34,803 nucleotides of DNA from Lachnospiraceae bacterium (GCA_024698885.1 JAILQQ010000239.1:1-34803), one strand, 5' to 3'; shown: positions 14,751 to 23,012, numbered from the stretch's first letter. Numbers and translations: made by a program. The notes: generated by a model from the sequence alone, not told the origin.

Positions 14751-16568
14751 TTATTTTATCGTCTTGTACATCGGCCCGTAAGCGCTGCAGGCTCTGTAAT
14801 CCTGACCCTCCTTGTCGGTCCCGAAGGCGTTCCACGCCGACGGGCGGAAGATCTTCTCCTGCGGCACATTGTGCATGCAGACCGGGATCCTTAAGATCGA
14901 AGCAAGCGTGATCAGATCCGCGCCGATATGGCCATAGCTGATAGCGCCGTGATTCGCGCCCCAGTTATTCATCACATCATAGGCTGTGGCAAACGGACCC
15001 TCGCCGGTGCATCTCGGCGCAAACCAGGTGCAGGGCCAGGTATAATCCGTACGCTTCCAGAGGGTATCCGATACCTTCTCCGGCAGATGAACCGTCCAGC
15101 CCTCGGCGATCTGCAGCACAGGCCCCAGATTCTTCACCAGGTTCAGACGGATCATGGTCGCGGGCATCTCCGCCTTCGTCTCAAAGCGGGAAGAGAAGCC
15201 GCCGCCTCTGAAATAGCCGTTATCCGCCGCGCACCACTCGGTAGCCGCCATGATTGCCTTCTGGTCTTCCTCCGTCACCTCATACCAGGGCTTCATAACA
15301 GCGTTGCCGTCCTTATCCTTCGCCTCTCCGCAGGCATCCAGGCAGGCAGCGCCGGAATTGATCAGGTGAATGAAGCCGTCGGCGTCCTTCGCATGTCCCT
15401 CCAGGTCATAGCCGGTTACCCGCTTTACGGAAGCGCCGCTCCAGTAGGTACGCACATCGGCAAAGATCTGCGCCCGGTTCGTCAAAAGCTTCATGAACAG
15501 CATGCCGAGGCCGTTTAAGACATCGTTCTCCGTCGCGAGGATATAGGGCTCTCTTGCCCCGTTCCAGTCAAAGCTCGTATTCAGCAGCGCTTCCGGATAG
15601 TCACAGTTCGGATAGAAATCCGTCCACTGACGCTGTCCCTGGAAGCCGGCGGCAATCGCGTTATGGCCGACCGCCTCCTCCTCTCTGCCCTTGGGCAGGT
15701 TCGGATTGCCGTTCATCAGATCCTTGATGATGCACATCATTTTGACGACAAATTCCCAGTTCTTCTCCTTTTCCTCCGCCGTGCTTCTGACCTTGATGCC
15801 GTCTACCTCCTCCGGATTCTTGTCAAGGCCTTCCCTGCAGTTCTCCTTCGTCCACTTTAATGCCTTTTCATACTCATCCTTATCGTAAATCTCCTCGGTC
15901 ATGCGCCGGATGATCTCCACCTCATCCACGGACTCCACGCGCATGCCCAGATATTCCTCGATAAACTCGGGGCTGATGATCGATCCGCCGATTCCCATGG
16001 TCACAGAACCGATCTGCAGATAGGACTTGCCGCGCATGGTCGCTGCCGCTACTGCCGCCCGGCCGAAGCGCAGGAGCTTTTCCTTCACGTCCTCGGGGAT
16101 CGTGGTATCATCGGCTTCCATGACCTCATGGCCATAGATCCCGAAGGCGGGCAGTCCCTTCTGGGAATGTGTCGCAAGTACGGATGCCAGATATACCGCG
16201 CCGGGACGCTCCGTCCCGTTAAAACCCCATACAGCCTTAATGGTCATCGGATCCATATCCATGGTCTCCGCGCCATAACACCAGCAGGGCGTCACCGTCA
16301 GCGTGATATCCACGCCCTCCTTCTTAAACTTCGCCGCGCAGGCCGCCGCCTCCGCCACACGGCCGATCGTCGTATCGGCGATCACGACCTTCACAGGCTC
16401 TCCGTCGGAATAGCGGAGATTGTCCTCGAATAATTTCGCGGCGGATTTCGCCATATTCATCGTCTGATCCTCAAGGGATTCTCTTACCTTTAACGCACCT
16501 CTTCTGCCATCGATGGTCGGCCGGATACCGATCACCGGATATTCTCCGATCAATCTGCTTTTTGCCAT
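14751..16568 (-). CDS. fucI: L-fucose isomerase
   Basis: 605 residues (E. coli FucI has 591). It interconverts L-fucose and L-fuculose; the family also accepts D-arabinose and some aldohexoses. The metal ligands are all present: Glu347 ([11 protein letters not shown]), Asp371 ([11 protein letters not shown]) and His540 ([13 protein letters not shown]). Other conserved parts are [22 protein letters not shown] at the N-terminus and [19 protein letters not shown] in the middle. The start at 16568 is supported by AAAAGGAGG at 7 nt; an upstream in-frame Met at 16598 lacks a site. The gene is first in the locus, with a palindromic LacI-type operator 36 nt upstream of its ATG and a divergent AraC gene, so it is likely both repressed and activated. 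Together with fucU it argues for L-fucose use, but a D-arabinose role cannot be excluded. Confidence 0.95.
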   Translation of the reverse strand: MAKSRLIGEYPVIGIRPTIDGRRGALKVRESLEDQTMNMAKSAAKLFEDNLRYSDGEPVKVVIADTTIGRVAEAAACAAKFKKEGVDITLTVTPCWCYGAETMDMDPMTIKAVWGFNGTERPGAVYLASVLATHSQKGLPAFGIYGHEVMEADDTTIPEDVKEKLLRFGRAAVAAATMRGKSYLQIGSVTMGIGGSIISPEFIEEYLGMRVESVDEVEIIRRMTEEIYDKDEYEKALKWTKENCREGLDKNPEEVDGIKVRSTAEEKEKNWEFVVKMMCIIKDLMNGNPNLPKGREEEAVGHNAIAAGFQGQRQWTDFYPNCDYPEALLNTSFDWNGAREPYILATENDVLNGLGMLFMKLLTNRAQIFADVRTYWSGASVKRVTGYDLEGHAKDADGFIHLINSGAACLDACGEAKDKDGNAVMKPWYEVTEEDQKAIMAATEWCAADNGYFRGGGFSSRFETKAEMPATMIRLNLVKNLGPVLQIAEGWTVHLPEKVSDTLWKRTDYTWPCTWFAPRCTGEGPFATAYDVMNNWGANHGAISYGHIGADLITLASILRIPVCMHNVPQEKIFRPSAWNAFGTDKEGQDYRACSAYGPMYKTIK

Positions 16569-16603
16569 TATATGCCTCCTTTTAATCCATCCTTTCAATT
16601 CGA

Positions 16604-16617
16604 GCGAAACGCTTCGC
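16604..16617. promoter_or_regulatory. LacI-family operator before fucI
   Basis: GCGAAACGCTTCGC differs from the operator at 13579-13594 by one base in its core (T to C) and is palindromic at 12 of 14 positions. It lies just downstream of the fucI -10 box, between promoter and ribosome site. Confidence 0.75.
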
Positions 16618-16628
16618 CCTCATGACAT

Positions 16629-16634
16629 ATTATA
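16629..16634 (-). promoter_or_regulatory. -10 box of the fucI promoter
   Basis: TATAAT on the minus strand, about 11 nt before the operator at 16604. No good -35 box is at 17 bp (TTTTGT-like), so an activator, possibly the divergent AraC protein, may be needed. Confidence 0.6.
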
Positions 16635-16661
16635 AGCACTGGAAAAGCCAAACAAAAGTGT

Positions 16662-16667
16662 TATAAT
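16662..16667 (+). promoter_or_regulatory. -10 box of the divergent araC-type promoter
   Basis: TGTTATAAT is an extended -10 box on the plus strand 45 nt before the AraC start; TGGAAA 16 bp upstream is a weak -35 box. It overlaps the region of the fucI promoter, so the two genes share one control region. Confidence 0.6.
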
Positions 16668-16711
16668 AAAAAAAAATAAAACGATATTCACTTCTTTTTT
16701 GGGAGAGACGG

Positions 16712-17569
16712 ATGAAGTATCTGGATTATAAAGAGCACAGAGATCAGGGAACCTTTAATTTCCCGATCGCGTTTTATCATGAAATGTCCCACAGCCCGCG
16801 GTATTATATGCCCTATCACTGGCATCACCATTTTGAGATCATATACATCCTTGCGGGCAACTTTCATCTGACCCTGAACGGCGTGACCACCGTCTGCCAT
16901 CCCGGGGATGTGATCTTCATTACCGACGGGATCCTCCACGGCGGATCGCCCGAGGATGCGTCCTGCGTCTATGACTGCGTGGTTTTCGATCTGAATCTTC
17001 TGATCCGGGAGAACAATATCTGTACCAAAACACTGCGGGATATCCAGAACCATACGATCGTGCTGCATACCCTGCTGTCGGAGGGGGCGCCGGAGATCCG
17101 GCAGGTGGTTTCCGAGCTCTGCGATGCCCTGTCGGGCCGCACCCCCGGCTATGAGTTCATGACCCAGGCCGCACTCTATAAGCTGTTTGGGACCGTGATG
17201 CAGAAAAAGCTCTATGACGAGCATCCGAAAGAGGATATCGCCGCCGAGCATCTGGTTTCCGTGAAAAATGTTCTCGATTATATATCCGAGAATTATGACA
17301 ATAATATAAGCCTCGAGACCCTCGCTAAGATCGCCGGCATGAACCCCAAATACTTCTGCCGTTATTTCCGCAGCATGACCGAGCGGACGCCGATCGATTA
17401 TCTGAACTACTACCGGATCGAATGTGCCTGTGAAATGCTCTCCACAAAGGATATCACCATCAAGGAGGTGGCGATCTCCTGCGGTTTTAACGATGAAAGC
17501 TATTTCATCAAAACCTTCCATAAATACAAGGGCACGACGCCCAAGCAGTTTATCAAGGCCACGTTCTGA
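16712..17569 (+). CDS. AraC-family transcriptional regulator (cupin sensor)
   Basis: 285 residues. The N-terminal cupin-type sensor has the sugar-pocket region YMPYHWHHHFEIIYILAGNFHLTLNG and HPGDVIFITDGILHGG. The C-terminal third holds the double helix-turn-helix: ISLETLAKIAGMNPKYFCRYFRSMTERTPIDYLNYYRIECACEML, then ITIKEVAISCGFNDESYFIKTFHKYKGTTPKQFI. A site close to GGGAGAG precedes the ATG. It is divergent from fucI with about 140 nt between starts, so it probably activates fucI and other genes of the locus when its sugar is bound. It is the only gene of region 1 on the plus strand, and it is followed by a triple-hairpin element (17580). Confidence 0.93.
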   Translation: MKYLDYKEHRDQGTFNFPIAFYHEMSHSPRYYMPYHWHHHFEIIYILAGNFHLTLNGVTTVCHPGDVIFITDGILHGGSPEDASCVYDCVVFDLNLLIRENNICTKTLRDIQNHTIVLHTLLSEGAPEIRQVVSELCDALSGRTPGYEFMTQAALYKLFGTVMQKKLYDEHPKEDIAAEHLVSVKNVLDYISENYDNNISLETLAKIAGMNPKYFCRYFRSMTERTPIDYLNYYRIECACEMLSTKDITIKEVAISCGFNDESYFIKTFHKYKGTTPKQFIKATF

Positions 17570-17579
17570 GGAACTGACC

Positions 17580-17664
17580 TGCGTCGATTTGCTTTGCAAA
17601 TCGTGCGCTTAGACATGAACTTCAGTTCGTGCCGATCCGGTCAGTTCCCTGACCGGATCATTTC
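17580..17664 (-). repeat. Triple-hairpin dispersed element, copy C
   Basis: Stems: CGATTTGC/GCAAATCG, GACATGAACT/AGTTCGTGCC (with wobble pairs), and GATCCGGTCAG/CTGACCGGATC. Oriented like the other copies, but placed between the convergent araC-type and phosphopantetheinyl transferase genes, 10 nt after the araC stop. There is no ribosome site at its edge. A small CCGGGA/TCCCGG hairpin follows at 17670-17683. Confidence 0.9.
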
Positions 17665-17687
17665 ATCTTCCGGGATTTCCCGGTATT

Positions 17688-18383
17688 TCAGAACGTGACG
17701 AATGTTATATCTTCCGGGAAGGAAGCAGGCGCTTCGGCGCATACCGCAATGCTGTAGCCGGGCAGCACAGGATATAACCTGCCCTCATAACGCTTTTTGT
17801 CAAAATCCTGAAGATACCGCGCGTCTTTACCGTTTTCTCCGAGTAAGACCTCAAAGCTGTCAAGCGGCAGCTTAAGCCCCTGTCCGACTGCCTTTATAAA
17901 GCTTTCCTTTAGCGTCCAGTAGTCGTAGAATGCCCCCGTCGAACGGATCGCCTCAATCTCTCCCGGGCAGAAGAAATGCTCCGCGATCTTCCTATTGTCC
18001 CGCCTTTGTTCCTCAAGATCGGCGCCGATGGCGCCATGCTCCTCTGAAATGGCGCAGAGCGCGTAATTTCCCGCATGGGACAGAGAGAACGCGACGGTAT
18101 CCTCTGAGGGAAGAAGGAGCCCGGCCTCTTTCAGAAGGATTCGCTCCTTCTCCGAAAAAATAACGGATGGCTTTCCGTTTTCGTCCCGGGAAAGGGAGAC
18201 CGGCACAGACAGCCCCGGACAGAGCTCCCGCAGGCCGTAATTTAACAAAGCCTCCGCCGCAAGCCCCCGGCGTCTGTCTATCTCAAATCTGTATCTTTCC
18301 ATCCGCTTCATGCGTTCTTCTGACACCCTCTGCCGGAAAACGGTAAGCTCCGGCAGCGTTACGTCCGTACAGTACAGCTTCAT
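17688..18383 (-). CDS. 4'-phosphopantetheinyl transferase (Sfp type)
   Basis: 231 residues. It transfers the phosphopantetheine arm of CoA to a serine of a carrier protein. Seen motifs are AFSLSHAGNYALCAIS, GADLEEQRRDNRKIAEHFF (the usual magnesium-binding G-I-D-x-E with Ala for Ile) and YWTLKESFIKAVGQGLKLP, which corresponds to the W-x-x-K-E-x-x-x-K signature. Length fits the Sfp/Gsp group, which usually serves peptide or polyketide synthetases, but the window has no such synthetase or carrier protein. Start at 18383 (MKLYCTDVTLPE) is chosen from family similarity; AGAGGG just upstream is weak and spacing is short. In-frame upstream Mets at 18410 and 18452 have no site and lie in the hairpin at 18405-18448. 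Partner unknown. Confidence 0.88.
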   Translation of the reverse strand: MKLYCTDVTLPELTVFRQRVSEERMKRMERYRFEIDRRRGLAAEALLNYGLRELCPGLSVPVSLSRDENGKPSVIFSEKERILLKEAGLLLPSEDTVAFSLSHAGNYALCAISEEHGAIGADLEEQRRDNRKIAEHFFCPGEIEAIRSTGAFYDYWTLKESFIKAVGQGLKLPLDSFEVLLGENGKDARYLQDFDKKRYEGRLYPVLPGYSIAVCAEAPASFPEDITFVTF

Positions 18384-18404
18384 ATACCCTCTGACATAAA
18401 GAAT

Positions 18405-18448
18405 CGTCATACCAATGCGGCCACGCAGTGAAACCGCCAGGTATGACG
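18405..18448 (-). terminator. Probable terminator of the infC-rpmI-rplT operon
   Basis: CGTCATACC (18405-18413) and GGTATGACG (18440-18448) form a 9-bp stem, with GCGG/CCGC pairing further inside. On the minus strand it is followed by ATTCTTTAT. It lies 31 nt after the rplT stop. The T-run is imperfect, so some read-through into the transferase gene is possible. Confidence 0.6.
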
Positions 18449-18479
18449 ACATTTATAAATGAATACGAGTAAAACCGTT

Positions 18480-18836
18480 TTACGCGATCTTTGACTTCGC
18501 AAGTTCCGCTAACGTTGTAAAGCCTTCCGCGTCATTCACGGCCATCTCCGCTAACATCTTCCGGTTGATATTCACGTCCGCCAGCTTCAGACCATACATG
18601 AAACGGCTGTAGGAAAGGCCGTTGAGTCTTGCCGCGGCGTTGATCCTTGCGATCCAGAGGCGTCTGAACTGACGCTTTCTTTCCTTCCGGCCCGCATAGG
18701 AGGATGCCAGTGCTCTCATAACAGACTGCTTTGCGATCCTGTACTGCTTGGAACGGGCTCCTCTGTACCCCTTCGCGAGCTTTAATACCTTATTATGCTT
18801 CCTTCTGGCGTTCATGCCACCTTTTATTCTTGCCAT
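18480..18836 (-). CDS. rplT: 50S ribosomal protein L20
   Basis: 118 residues, the normal length. It begins [39 protein letters not shown], the classical basic N-terminal extension that threads into 23S rRNA, and ends with the globular domain [14 protein letters not shown]20 is needed for early assembly of the large subunit and in Firmicutes also represses its own operon by binding the infC leader. It follows rpmI by 35 nt with AGGAGG before the ATG. Assignment is certain. Confidence 0.98.
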   Translation of the reverse strand: MARIKGGMNARRKHNKVLKLAKGYRGARSKQYRIAKQSVMRALASSYAGRKERKRQFRRLWIARINAAARLNGLSYSRFMYGLKLADVNINRKMLAEMAVNDAEGFTTLAELAKSKIA

Positions 18837-18871
18837 ATCTATTTCCTCCTGTTATTATTCTCAATCACTTA

Positions 18872-19069
18872 TTAAAGGTATGGGCAGATCTTCTTCATAT
18901 TCGCGACATTCGTCGGATCGGTGATCACAGCCTTACGAAGCCTTCTCTTGTTTTTCGTCGTCTTTTTCGTCAGAATATGGCTCTTGTAAGCTTTATTCCT
19001 CTTAAGCTTACCGGTGCCGGTAACCTTAAAACGCTTTGCTGCTGATCTGTTGGTTTTCATTTTTGCCAT
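18872..19069 (-). CDS. rpmI: 50S ribosomal protein L35
   Basis: 65 residues: [20 protein letters not shown] followed by [13 protein letters not shown] and MKKICPYL, a typical small, very basic L35. It is the middle gene of the conserved infC-rpmI-rplT operon, with AGGAGG just upstream of the ATG. Certain assignment. Confidence 0.98.
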   Translation of the reverse strand: MAKMKTNRSAAKRFKVTGTGKLKRNKAYKSHILTKKTTKNKRRLRKAVITDPTNVANMKKICPYL

Positions 19070-19134
19070 GACATTTTCCTCCTGTTATCCATTCATCGCA
19101 GCCGTCATGTAATGGGCCGCAAAAAATTTATCAT

Positions 19135-19641
19135 TTAACGCTTTTCCGTCAAAAACATGGTCAGGGTCCGGCCCTCGACCTTCGGGGCCTTTTCCACCAC
19201 TGCCACATCCTGCAGAGCCGCGGCAAAATCCTCTAAAATCACTCTTCCGTTCTGAATATGCGCCATTTCGCGTCCGCGAAACCGAAGCGTCACCTTGACC
19301 CGGTCTCCCTTCTGCAAAAACTTCTTCGCAGCATTGATCTTTGTATTGAGATCATTCTTGTCGATATTCGGCGACATCCGGATCTCCTTGATCTCAATGG
19401 TCTTCTGCTTTTTCTTGGCTTCCTTCTCCTTCCGGGTCTGCTCGTATTTGAACTTCCCGTAATCAATGATCCTGCATACCGGGGGCTTGGCATTCGGAGC
19501 GATCATCACAAGATCCACACCGGCCTCCTCCGCTAAAGCTCTGGCCTCGTTCGTCGGCATAACACCAAGCTGCTCGCCCGTCTCGCTGACAACGCGGACC
19601 TCCTTCTCCCTGATTCTTTCATTAATTAATAAATCGCTAAT
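19135..19641 (-). CDS. infC: Translation initiation factor IF-3 (ATT start)
   Basis: 168 residues. IF-3 binds the 30S subunit and checks that the start codon is a canonical one. The N-terminal domain is ISDLLINERIREKEVRVVSE then GEQLGVMPTNEARALAEEAG; after a lysine-rich linker comes the C-terminal domain IKEIRMSPNIDKNDLNTKIN to TLMFLTEKR-like TLTMFLTEKR. The start is an ATT at 19641: it has GGAGG 8 nt upstream, matches the family N-terminus exactly, and no ATG, GTG or TTG lies at the right place. Starting at the first ATG (19560) would delete 27 conserved residues. The rare ATT start of infC is known in other bacteria and allows IF-3 to repress its own translation. A long leader with an attenuator precedes it. 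Confidence 0.97.
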   Translation of the reverse strand: MSDLLINERIREKEVRVVSETGEQLGVMPTNEARALAEEAGVDLVMIAPNAKPPVCRIIDYGKFKYEQTRKEKEAKKKQKTIEIKEIRMSPNIDKNDLNTKINAAKKFLQKGDRVKVTLRFRGREMAHIQNGRVILEDFAAALQDVAVVEKAPKVEGRTLTMFLTEKR

Positions 19642-19849
19642 AGTAAGTCCCTCCTAATACTAAATCCATTTCACACATAACAAAATGGATAACCCCGCAA
19701 GGTTATCCATCATTTCACCATCACATAATACCAGAATATCACCTATTCATGGAGTATGGGACACGCAGCAGCACCATTTGAATCCGCTTTCAGGGCCCTG
19801 CGGTGAGAGTCATGCATAACCTTTACTCTTCTTCGTCCTCCAAAGACTT
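19642..19849 (-). promoter_or_regulatory. infC leader, probable L20-type attenuation leader
   Basis: About 207 nt of untranslated leader between the predicted transcription start and infC. It contains a paired region CCGC...GCGG around AGGGCCCTGAAA near 19795 and a terminator hairpin at 19685-19710. This layout and the downstream rplT match the L20 leaders of Firmicutes, in which L20 protein binding favours termination. A 24-codon reading frame starting at ATG near 19819 (MHDSHRRALKADSNGAAACP...) has no clear ribosome site and is probably not translated. The family match is from layout, not from an alignment. Confidence 0.7.
19685..19710 (-). terminator. Attenuator hairpin in the infC leader
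   Basis: ATGGATAACC, loop of 6 nt, GGTTATCCAT: a perfect 10-bp stem followed on the minus strand by TTTTGTT. It lies 44 nt before the infC start and would stop transcription before the operon unless prevented by an upstream fold. Confidence 0.8.
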
Positions 19850-19854
19850 TAGTT

Positions 19855-19883
19855 ACTTTATCATACGCCGCCGGCTCTGTCAA
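19855..19883 (-). promoter_or_regulatory. Promoter of the infC-rpmI-rplT operon
   Basis: Minus strand: TTGACA (19878-19883), 17 bp, TAAAGT (19855-19860) preceded by TGA, i.e. an extended -10 box. It lies directly after the thrS stop codon, so infC can be transcribed separately from thrS. Confidence 0.8.
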
Positions 19884-19920
19884 GCGGTTTTCCCGCGAAA
19901 AAACGTTTCCTTTCATCAGA

Positions 19921-21852
19921 TCAGTCTGTTTCCTCTATCTCGATCTTTCTGCTCTCCCGATCCCTGATCTCTGCCGTGATATCCTGAATGAAATCGGAAA
20001 GCGCACGCTGGCCCTCATCGCCTTTAAAACGGCTCCGCACCGCGATCACGCCCGCTTCCTCCTCTTTCTTACCGAGGATCAGCATATAAGGAACCCGCTC
20101 CAGTCTGGCTTCTCTGATCTTATAACCGATCTTTTCGGATCTGGCGTCAAGCTCCGCGCGGATCCCGGCTTCCTTTAACGTCTTCAGTACCTGCTCCGAA
20201 TAATCCATAAACTTATCGGAGATCGGCAGCACCTTCACCTGCACCGGCGAGAGCCAGGTCGGGAATTTCCCTGCGCAGTTCTCCGTCAGCACACCGATGA
20301 AGCGCTCCACGGAGCCGAAGACCACCCGGTGGATCATCACGGGCATATGCTCCTCGCCGTCCTTGCCGATATAGGACAGTTCAAAGTTCTGCGGCAGCTG
20401 GAAATCCAGCTGGATCGTTCCGCACTGCCAGGTACGCCCGATGCAGTCCTCTACATGGAAGTCAAGCTTCGGTCCGTAGAAGGCGCCGTCGCCCTCATTG
20501 ATCTCATAGGGAAGGCCAAGGTGCTCCACGGCATCCTTCAGACCCTGGGTCGCCTTTTCCCAGTCCTCAAGCGATCCCATATGATCCTCCGGCATGGTCG
20601 AAAGCTCGATATGATAACTGAATTCAAGCTTTGTATATACTTCGTCGATCAAACGGACGATATGCTTTACCTCATCCTCCACCTGCTCCATCGCGATAAA
20701 CTCATGCGCGTCATCCTGATGGAACGCCCGTACCCGCATCAGGCCATGCAGGGCGCCGCTCTTTTCATGGCGGTGCACAAGACCCACCTCCGCGTAGCGA
20801 AGCGGCAGTTCCCGGTAGGAACGCGGCTCATTTTTATAAACGAGGATCGAACCCGGGCAGTTCATGGGCTTGATGCAGAACAGCTCCTCATCGATCATGG
20901 AGGTATACATATTCTCCTGATAATGATCCCAGTGACCGGAGGTCACCCAGAGCTGCTGGTTCAGCATGATCGGCGTTTCGATCTGCTGGTACCCGTTTTT
21001 ATAATGGATCTCCCGCCAGTAATTCATGAGCTCATTCCTGAGCACCATGCCGTTCGGTAAAAAGAAAGGGAAGCCCGGCCCTTCATCCGCAAACATGAAG
21101 AGCTTCATTTCCTTGCCGATCTTGCGGTGATCCCTCTTTTTCGCCTCCTCAAGCCTTGTGATATACTCCTCGAGCTCGGAAGCCTTCGTATAGGAAGTCC
21201 CGTAGATCCTCGTCAGCATCTTGTTATTGGAGTTGCCTCTCCAGTATGCGCCCGCGATCTTCATCAGCTTAAAGGCCTTGACGGGCTTTGTACTCATCAG
21301 ATGCGGTCCCGCGCAGAGATCCGTAAACTCTCCCTGCTTATAGAAGCTGAGCACCGCGTCCTCCGGCAGATCTTCGATCAGCTCCACCTTATAGGGCTCA
21401 TGATTGTCCTTAAAATACTGTATCGCCTCCGCGCGCTCCATCGTGAAGCGTTCGATCTTCAGATCCTCCTTGACGATCTTTTTCATCTCCGCCTCGATCG
21501 CCGGAAAATTCTCCTCGGAAACGGACTCGTCAAACTCAATGTCATAATAAAAGCCGTCATCGATCGAGGGGCCGATGGAAAGCTTTGCCGTCGGATACAG
21601 TCGCTTGATCGCCTGGGCCATGACGTGGGCCGTCGTATGCCGGAAGGCATCCCGTCCCCCCTTATCCTCAAAGGTCAGGATATTCAGGGTACAGTCCTGA
21701 TCGATCACTGTCCTCAGATCCACTCTCTCGCCGTTCACCTCACCGGCGCAGGCATTCCTCGCGAGGCCTTCGCTTAAGTCCTTCGCGATCTCCAGTACGC
21801 TTTTTTCGCTTTCATATTCCCGAACGGAACCGTCCTTTAATGTTATCTTCAT
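19921..21852 (-). CDS. thrS: Threonyl-tRNA synthetase
   Basis: 643 residues, full length. It charges tRNA-Thr. Domains in order: TGS ([20 protein letters not shown], to about 65), editing/second-additional domain with [16 protein letters not shown], class II catalytic core with [10 protein letters not shown] (zinc Cys), [21 protein letters not shown] (motif 2), [17 protein letters not shown] (motif 3, including the zinc His), and the C-terminal anticodon-binding domain with [20 protein letters not shown]. The start at 21852 has AAGGAG 7 nt upstream and overlaps the stop of the SEC-C gene by 4 nt (ATGA), so the two are translationally coupled. No T-box leader is visible before thrS or before the SEC-C gene, which is notable for a Firmicute. 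Confidence 0.98.
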   Translation of the reverse strand: MKITLKDGSVREYESEKSVLEIAKDLSEGLARNACAGEVNGERVDLRTVIDQDCTLNILTFEDKGGRDAFRHTTAHVMAQAIKRLYPTAKLSIGPSIDDGFYYDIEFDESVSEENFPAIEAEMKKIVKEDLKIERFTMERAEAIQYFKDNHEPYKVELIEDLPEDAVLSFYKQGEFTDLCAGPHLMSTKPVKAFKLMKIAGAYWRGNSNNKMLTRIYGTSYTKASELEEYITRLEEAKKRDHRKIGKEMKLFMFADEGPGFPFFLPNGMVLRNELMNYWREIHYKNGYQQIETPIMLNQQLWVTSGHWDHYQENMYTSMIDEELFCIKPMNCPGSILVYKNEPRSYRELPLRYAEVGLVHRHEKSGALHGLMRVRAFHQDDAHEFIAMEQVEDEVKHIVRLIDEVYTKLEFSYHIELSTMPEDHMGSLEDWEKATQGLKDAVEHLGLPYEINEGDGAFYGPKLDFHVEDCIGRTWQCGTIQLDFQLPQNFELSYIGKDGEEHMPVMIHRVVFGSVERFIGVLTENCAGKFPTWLSPVQVKVLPISDKFMDYSEQVLKTLKEAGIRAELDARSEKIGYKIREARLERVPYMLILGKKEEEAGVIAVRSRFKGDEGQRALSDFIQDITAEIRDRESRKIEIEETD

Positions 21853-22373
21853 GATGCTTCTCCTTGTACACGGGCTCCACAGCACTTCTTATACTTCTTC
21901 CCGGATCCGCAGGGGCAGGGATCGTTGCGCCCGATCTTAGGACCCTCGTGGCGAATGGTCATCGAACTCTTCTGCTCCTTGTAAAGTCTCTGCTGCGTTT
22001 CTTTGTCAAAAATGGCATCCCATTCCTCGAGACCGTACAGCCAGTCCGCCTGCGCCGCTACCATGTTCTTGTAAAGACGTTCCTTGTCAAAAGCCAGGCT
22101 GACAGAGGTATTCTCGTCCATTTCCTCGATCGGGTTCGCCTCCTTCAGGCTTTCGTTGATCCCGTCCAAAAACCCCGTCATCGTCATGATATCGACGTCA
22201 TACTTCTCCGCAAGCTCCTTCACGGTTCCGGTCACTTCCTGATCCGGATCCTTTAAAAGCTCGCTGTAGATGCCCTTTTCCTTTTCAAAATACCTTTTCC
22301 AGAGATCCTGCAGCTTCTTCTTATCCTCGGAAGCCGAGTACGCCATTTCCTTCCATTGATCCAATAATGCCAT
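21849..22373 (-). CDS. SEC-C motif protein
   Basis: 174 residues. The N-terminal part ([20 protein letters not shown] onward) is helical and acidic; the last 25 residues carry a textbook SEC-C zinc motif, [20 protein letters not shown], the type found at the end of SecA and in many stand-alone proteins. The motif binds zinc and usually contacts partner proteins; here the partner is unknown. The start at 22373 follows AAAGGGGAAC. A longer in-frame version from 22439 adds 22 residues that are only translation of the hairpin element at 22391 and should be left out. It overlaps thrS by ATGA. Confidence 0.85.
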   Translation of the reverse strand: MALLDQWKEMAYSASEDKKKLQDLWKRYFEKEKGIYSELLKDPDQEVTGTVKELAEKYDVDIMTMTGFLDGINESLKEANPIEEMDENTSVSLAFDKERLYKNMVAAQADWLYGLEEWDAIFDKETQQRLYKEQKSSMTIRHEGPKIGRNDPCPCGSGKKYKKCCGARVQGEAS

Positions 22374-22390
22374 TTTCTGTTCCCCTTTCC

Positions 22391-22475
22391 TGCGCCAATC
22401 TGCTCTGCAGATCGTGCGCTTTGGCATGAACCCGTTCATGCCGATCCGGTCGGTTTTTTCGACCGGATCATTTCC
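22391..22475 (-). repeat. Triple-hairpin dispersed element, copy D
   Basis: Stem 1 CAATCTGC/GCAGATCG (one A-C mismatch), stem 2 GGCATGAAC/GTTCATGCC, stem 3 GATCCGGTCG/CGACCGGATC with a T-rich loop, then ATTTCC. Like copies A and B it sits between genes of one operon, just before the ribosome site of the downstream SEC-C gene, which is contiguous with the element's edge. Confidence 0.9.
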
Positions 22476-22513
22476 GATATTTCTTATTCATCTGCCTCAG
22501 ACGCGGAAGCCTC

Positions 22514-22966
22514 TTATTCCTCCGCTTCTGATTCCTTAAAATCCTCTGCTATGTCCTTAGCCAGGTCCTTGGCGCTCTCAAAGACCTCCGTGGCCTTCTG
22601 CACCGTATCATCGGCCTTTTGCGCGGCCTCCTGCATCTTCTGGTCAACCTCTTCGCTGACCTCCTCAGCGATATCGTCCACCTTCTTTTCAACATCCCGG
22701 AAGCTCTCTCCCGCATCCTGCATGGTCTGCTTGTATTCGGCGATCTTCGCATCGCAGGCTAAAAGCTTCTCAACGATCTCCTTCAGATCCTTTTCGGGCG
22801 AATCCTGGAAAAGCTTATAGTATTTTTTGCCGAGGCGATAATAAAGCTCCTGCTTTTTAGCCTCCTCAGCCTTGATCAGCGCGTGAAGCTTCGCGGCGCC
22901 TCCCAGTTCCTTTATCTTTTCCACCGTATCCGAAAACAGCTTTGAAAATTCATTCTTTTCTTCCAT
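22514..22966 (-). CDS. Hypothetical coiled-coil protein
   Basis: 150 residues, no signal peptide. It starts MEEKNEFSKLFSDTVEKIKE and is almost entirely helical and acidic. Heptad-like patterns run from about residue 60 to the end, with a long segment EEVSEEVDQKMQEAAQKADD resembling late-embryogenesis or apolipoprotein-like amphipathic helices. Middle part KKQELYYRLGKKYYKLFQDSPEKDLKEIVEKLL is typical of short Firmicute proteins of unknown role. It is the first gene downstream of the promoter at 23013-23041 and probably heads a transcript with the SEC-C gene and thrS. AAAGGAG precedes the start. No function is claimed. Confidence 0.75.
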   Translation of the reverse strand: MEEKNEFSKLFSDTVEKIKELGGAAKLHALIKAEEAKKQELYYRLGKKYYKLFQDSPEKDLKEIVEKLLACDAKIAEYKQTMQDAGESFRDVEKKVDDIAEEVSEEVDQKMQEAAQKADDTVQKATEVFESAKDLAKDIAEDFKESEAEE

Positions 22967-23012
22967 AATCCGTTCTCCTTTCCGTAAGGATTAACCTTAA
23001 CAAGTAACCACT

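Noticed and set aside
16688..17599. A 303-codon minus-strand frame opposite the first araC-type gene
   Set aside because: Fully antisense to a clear AraC-family gene, without motifs or ribosome site.
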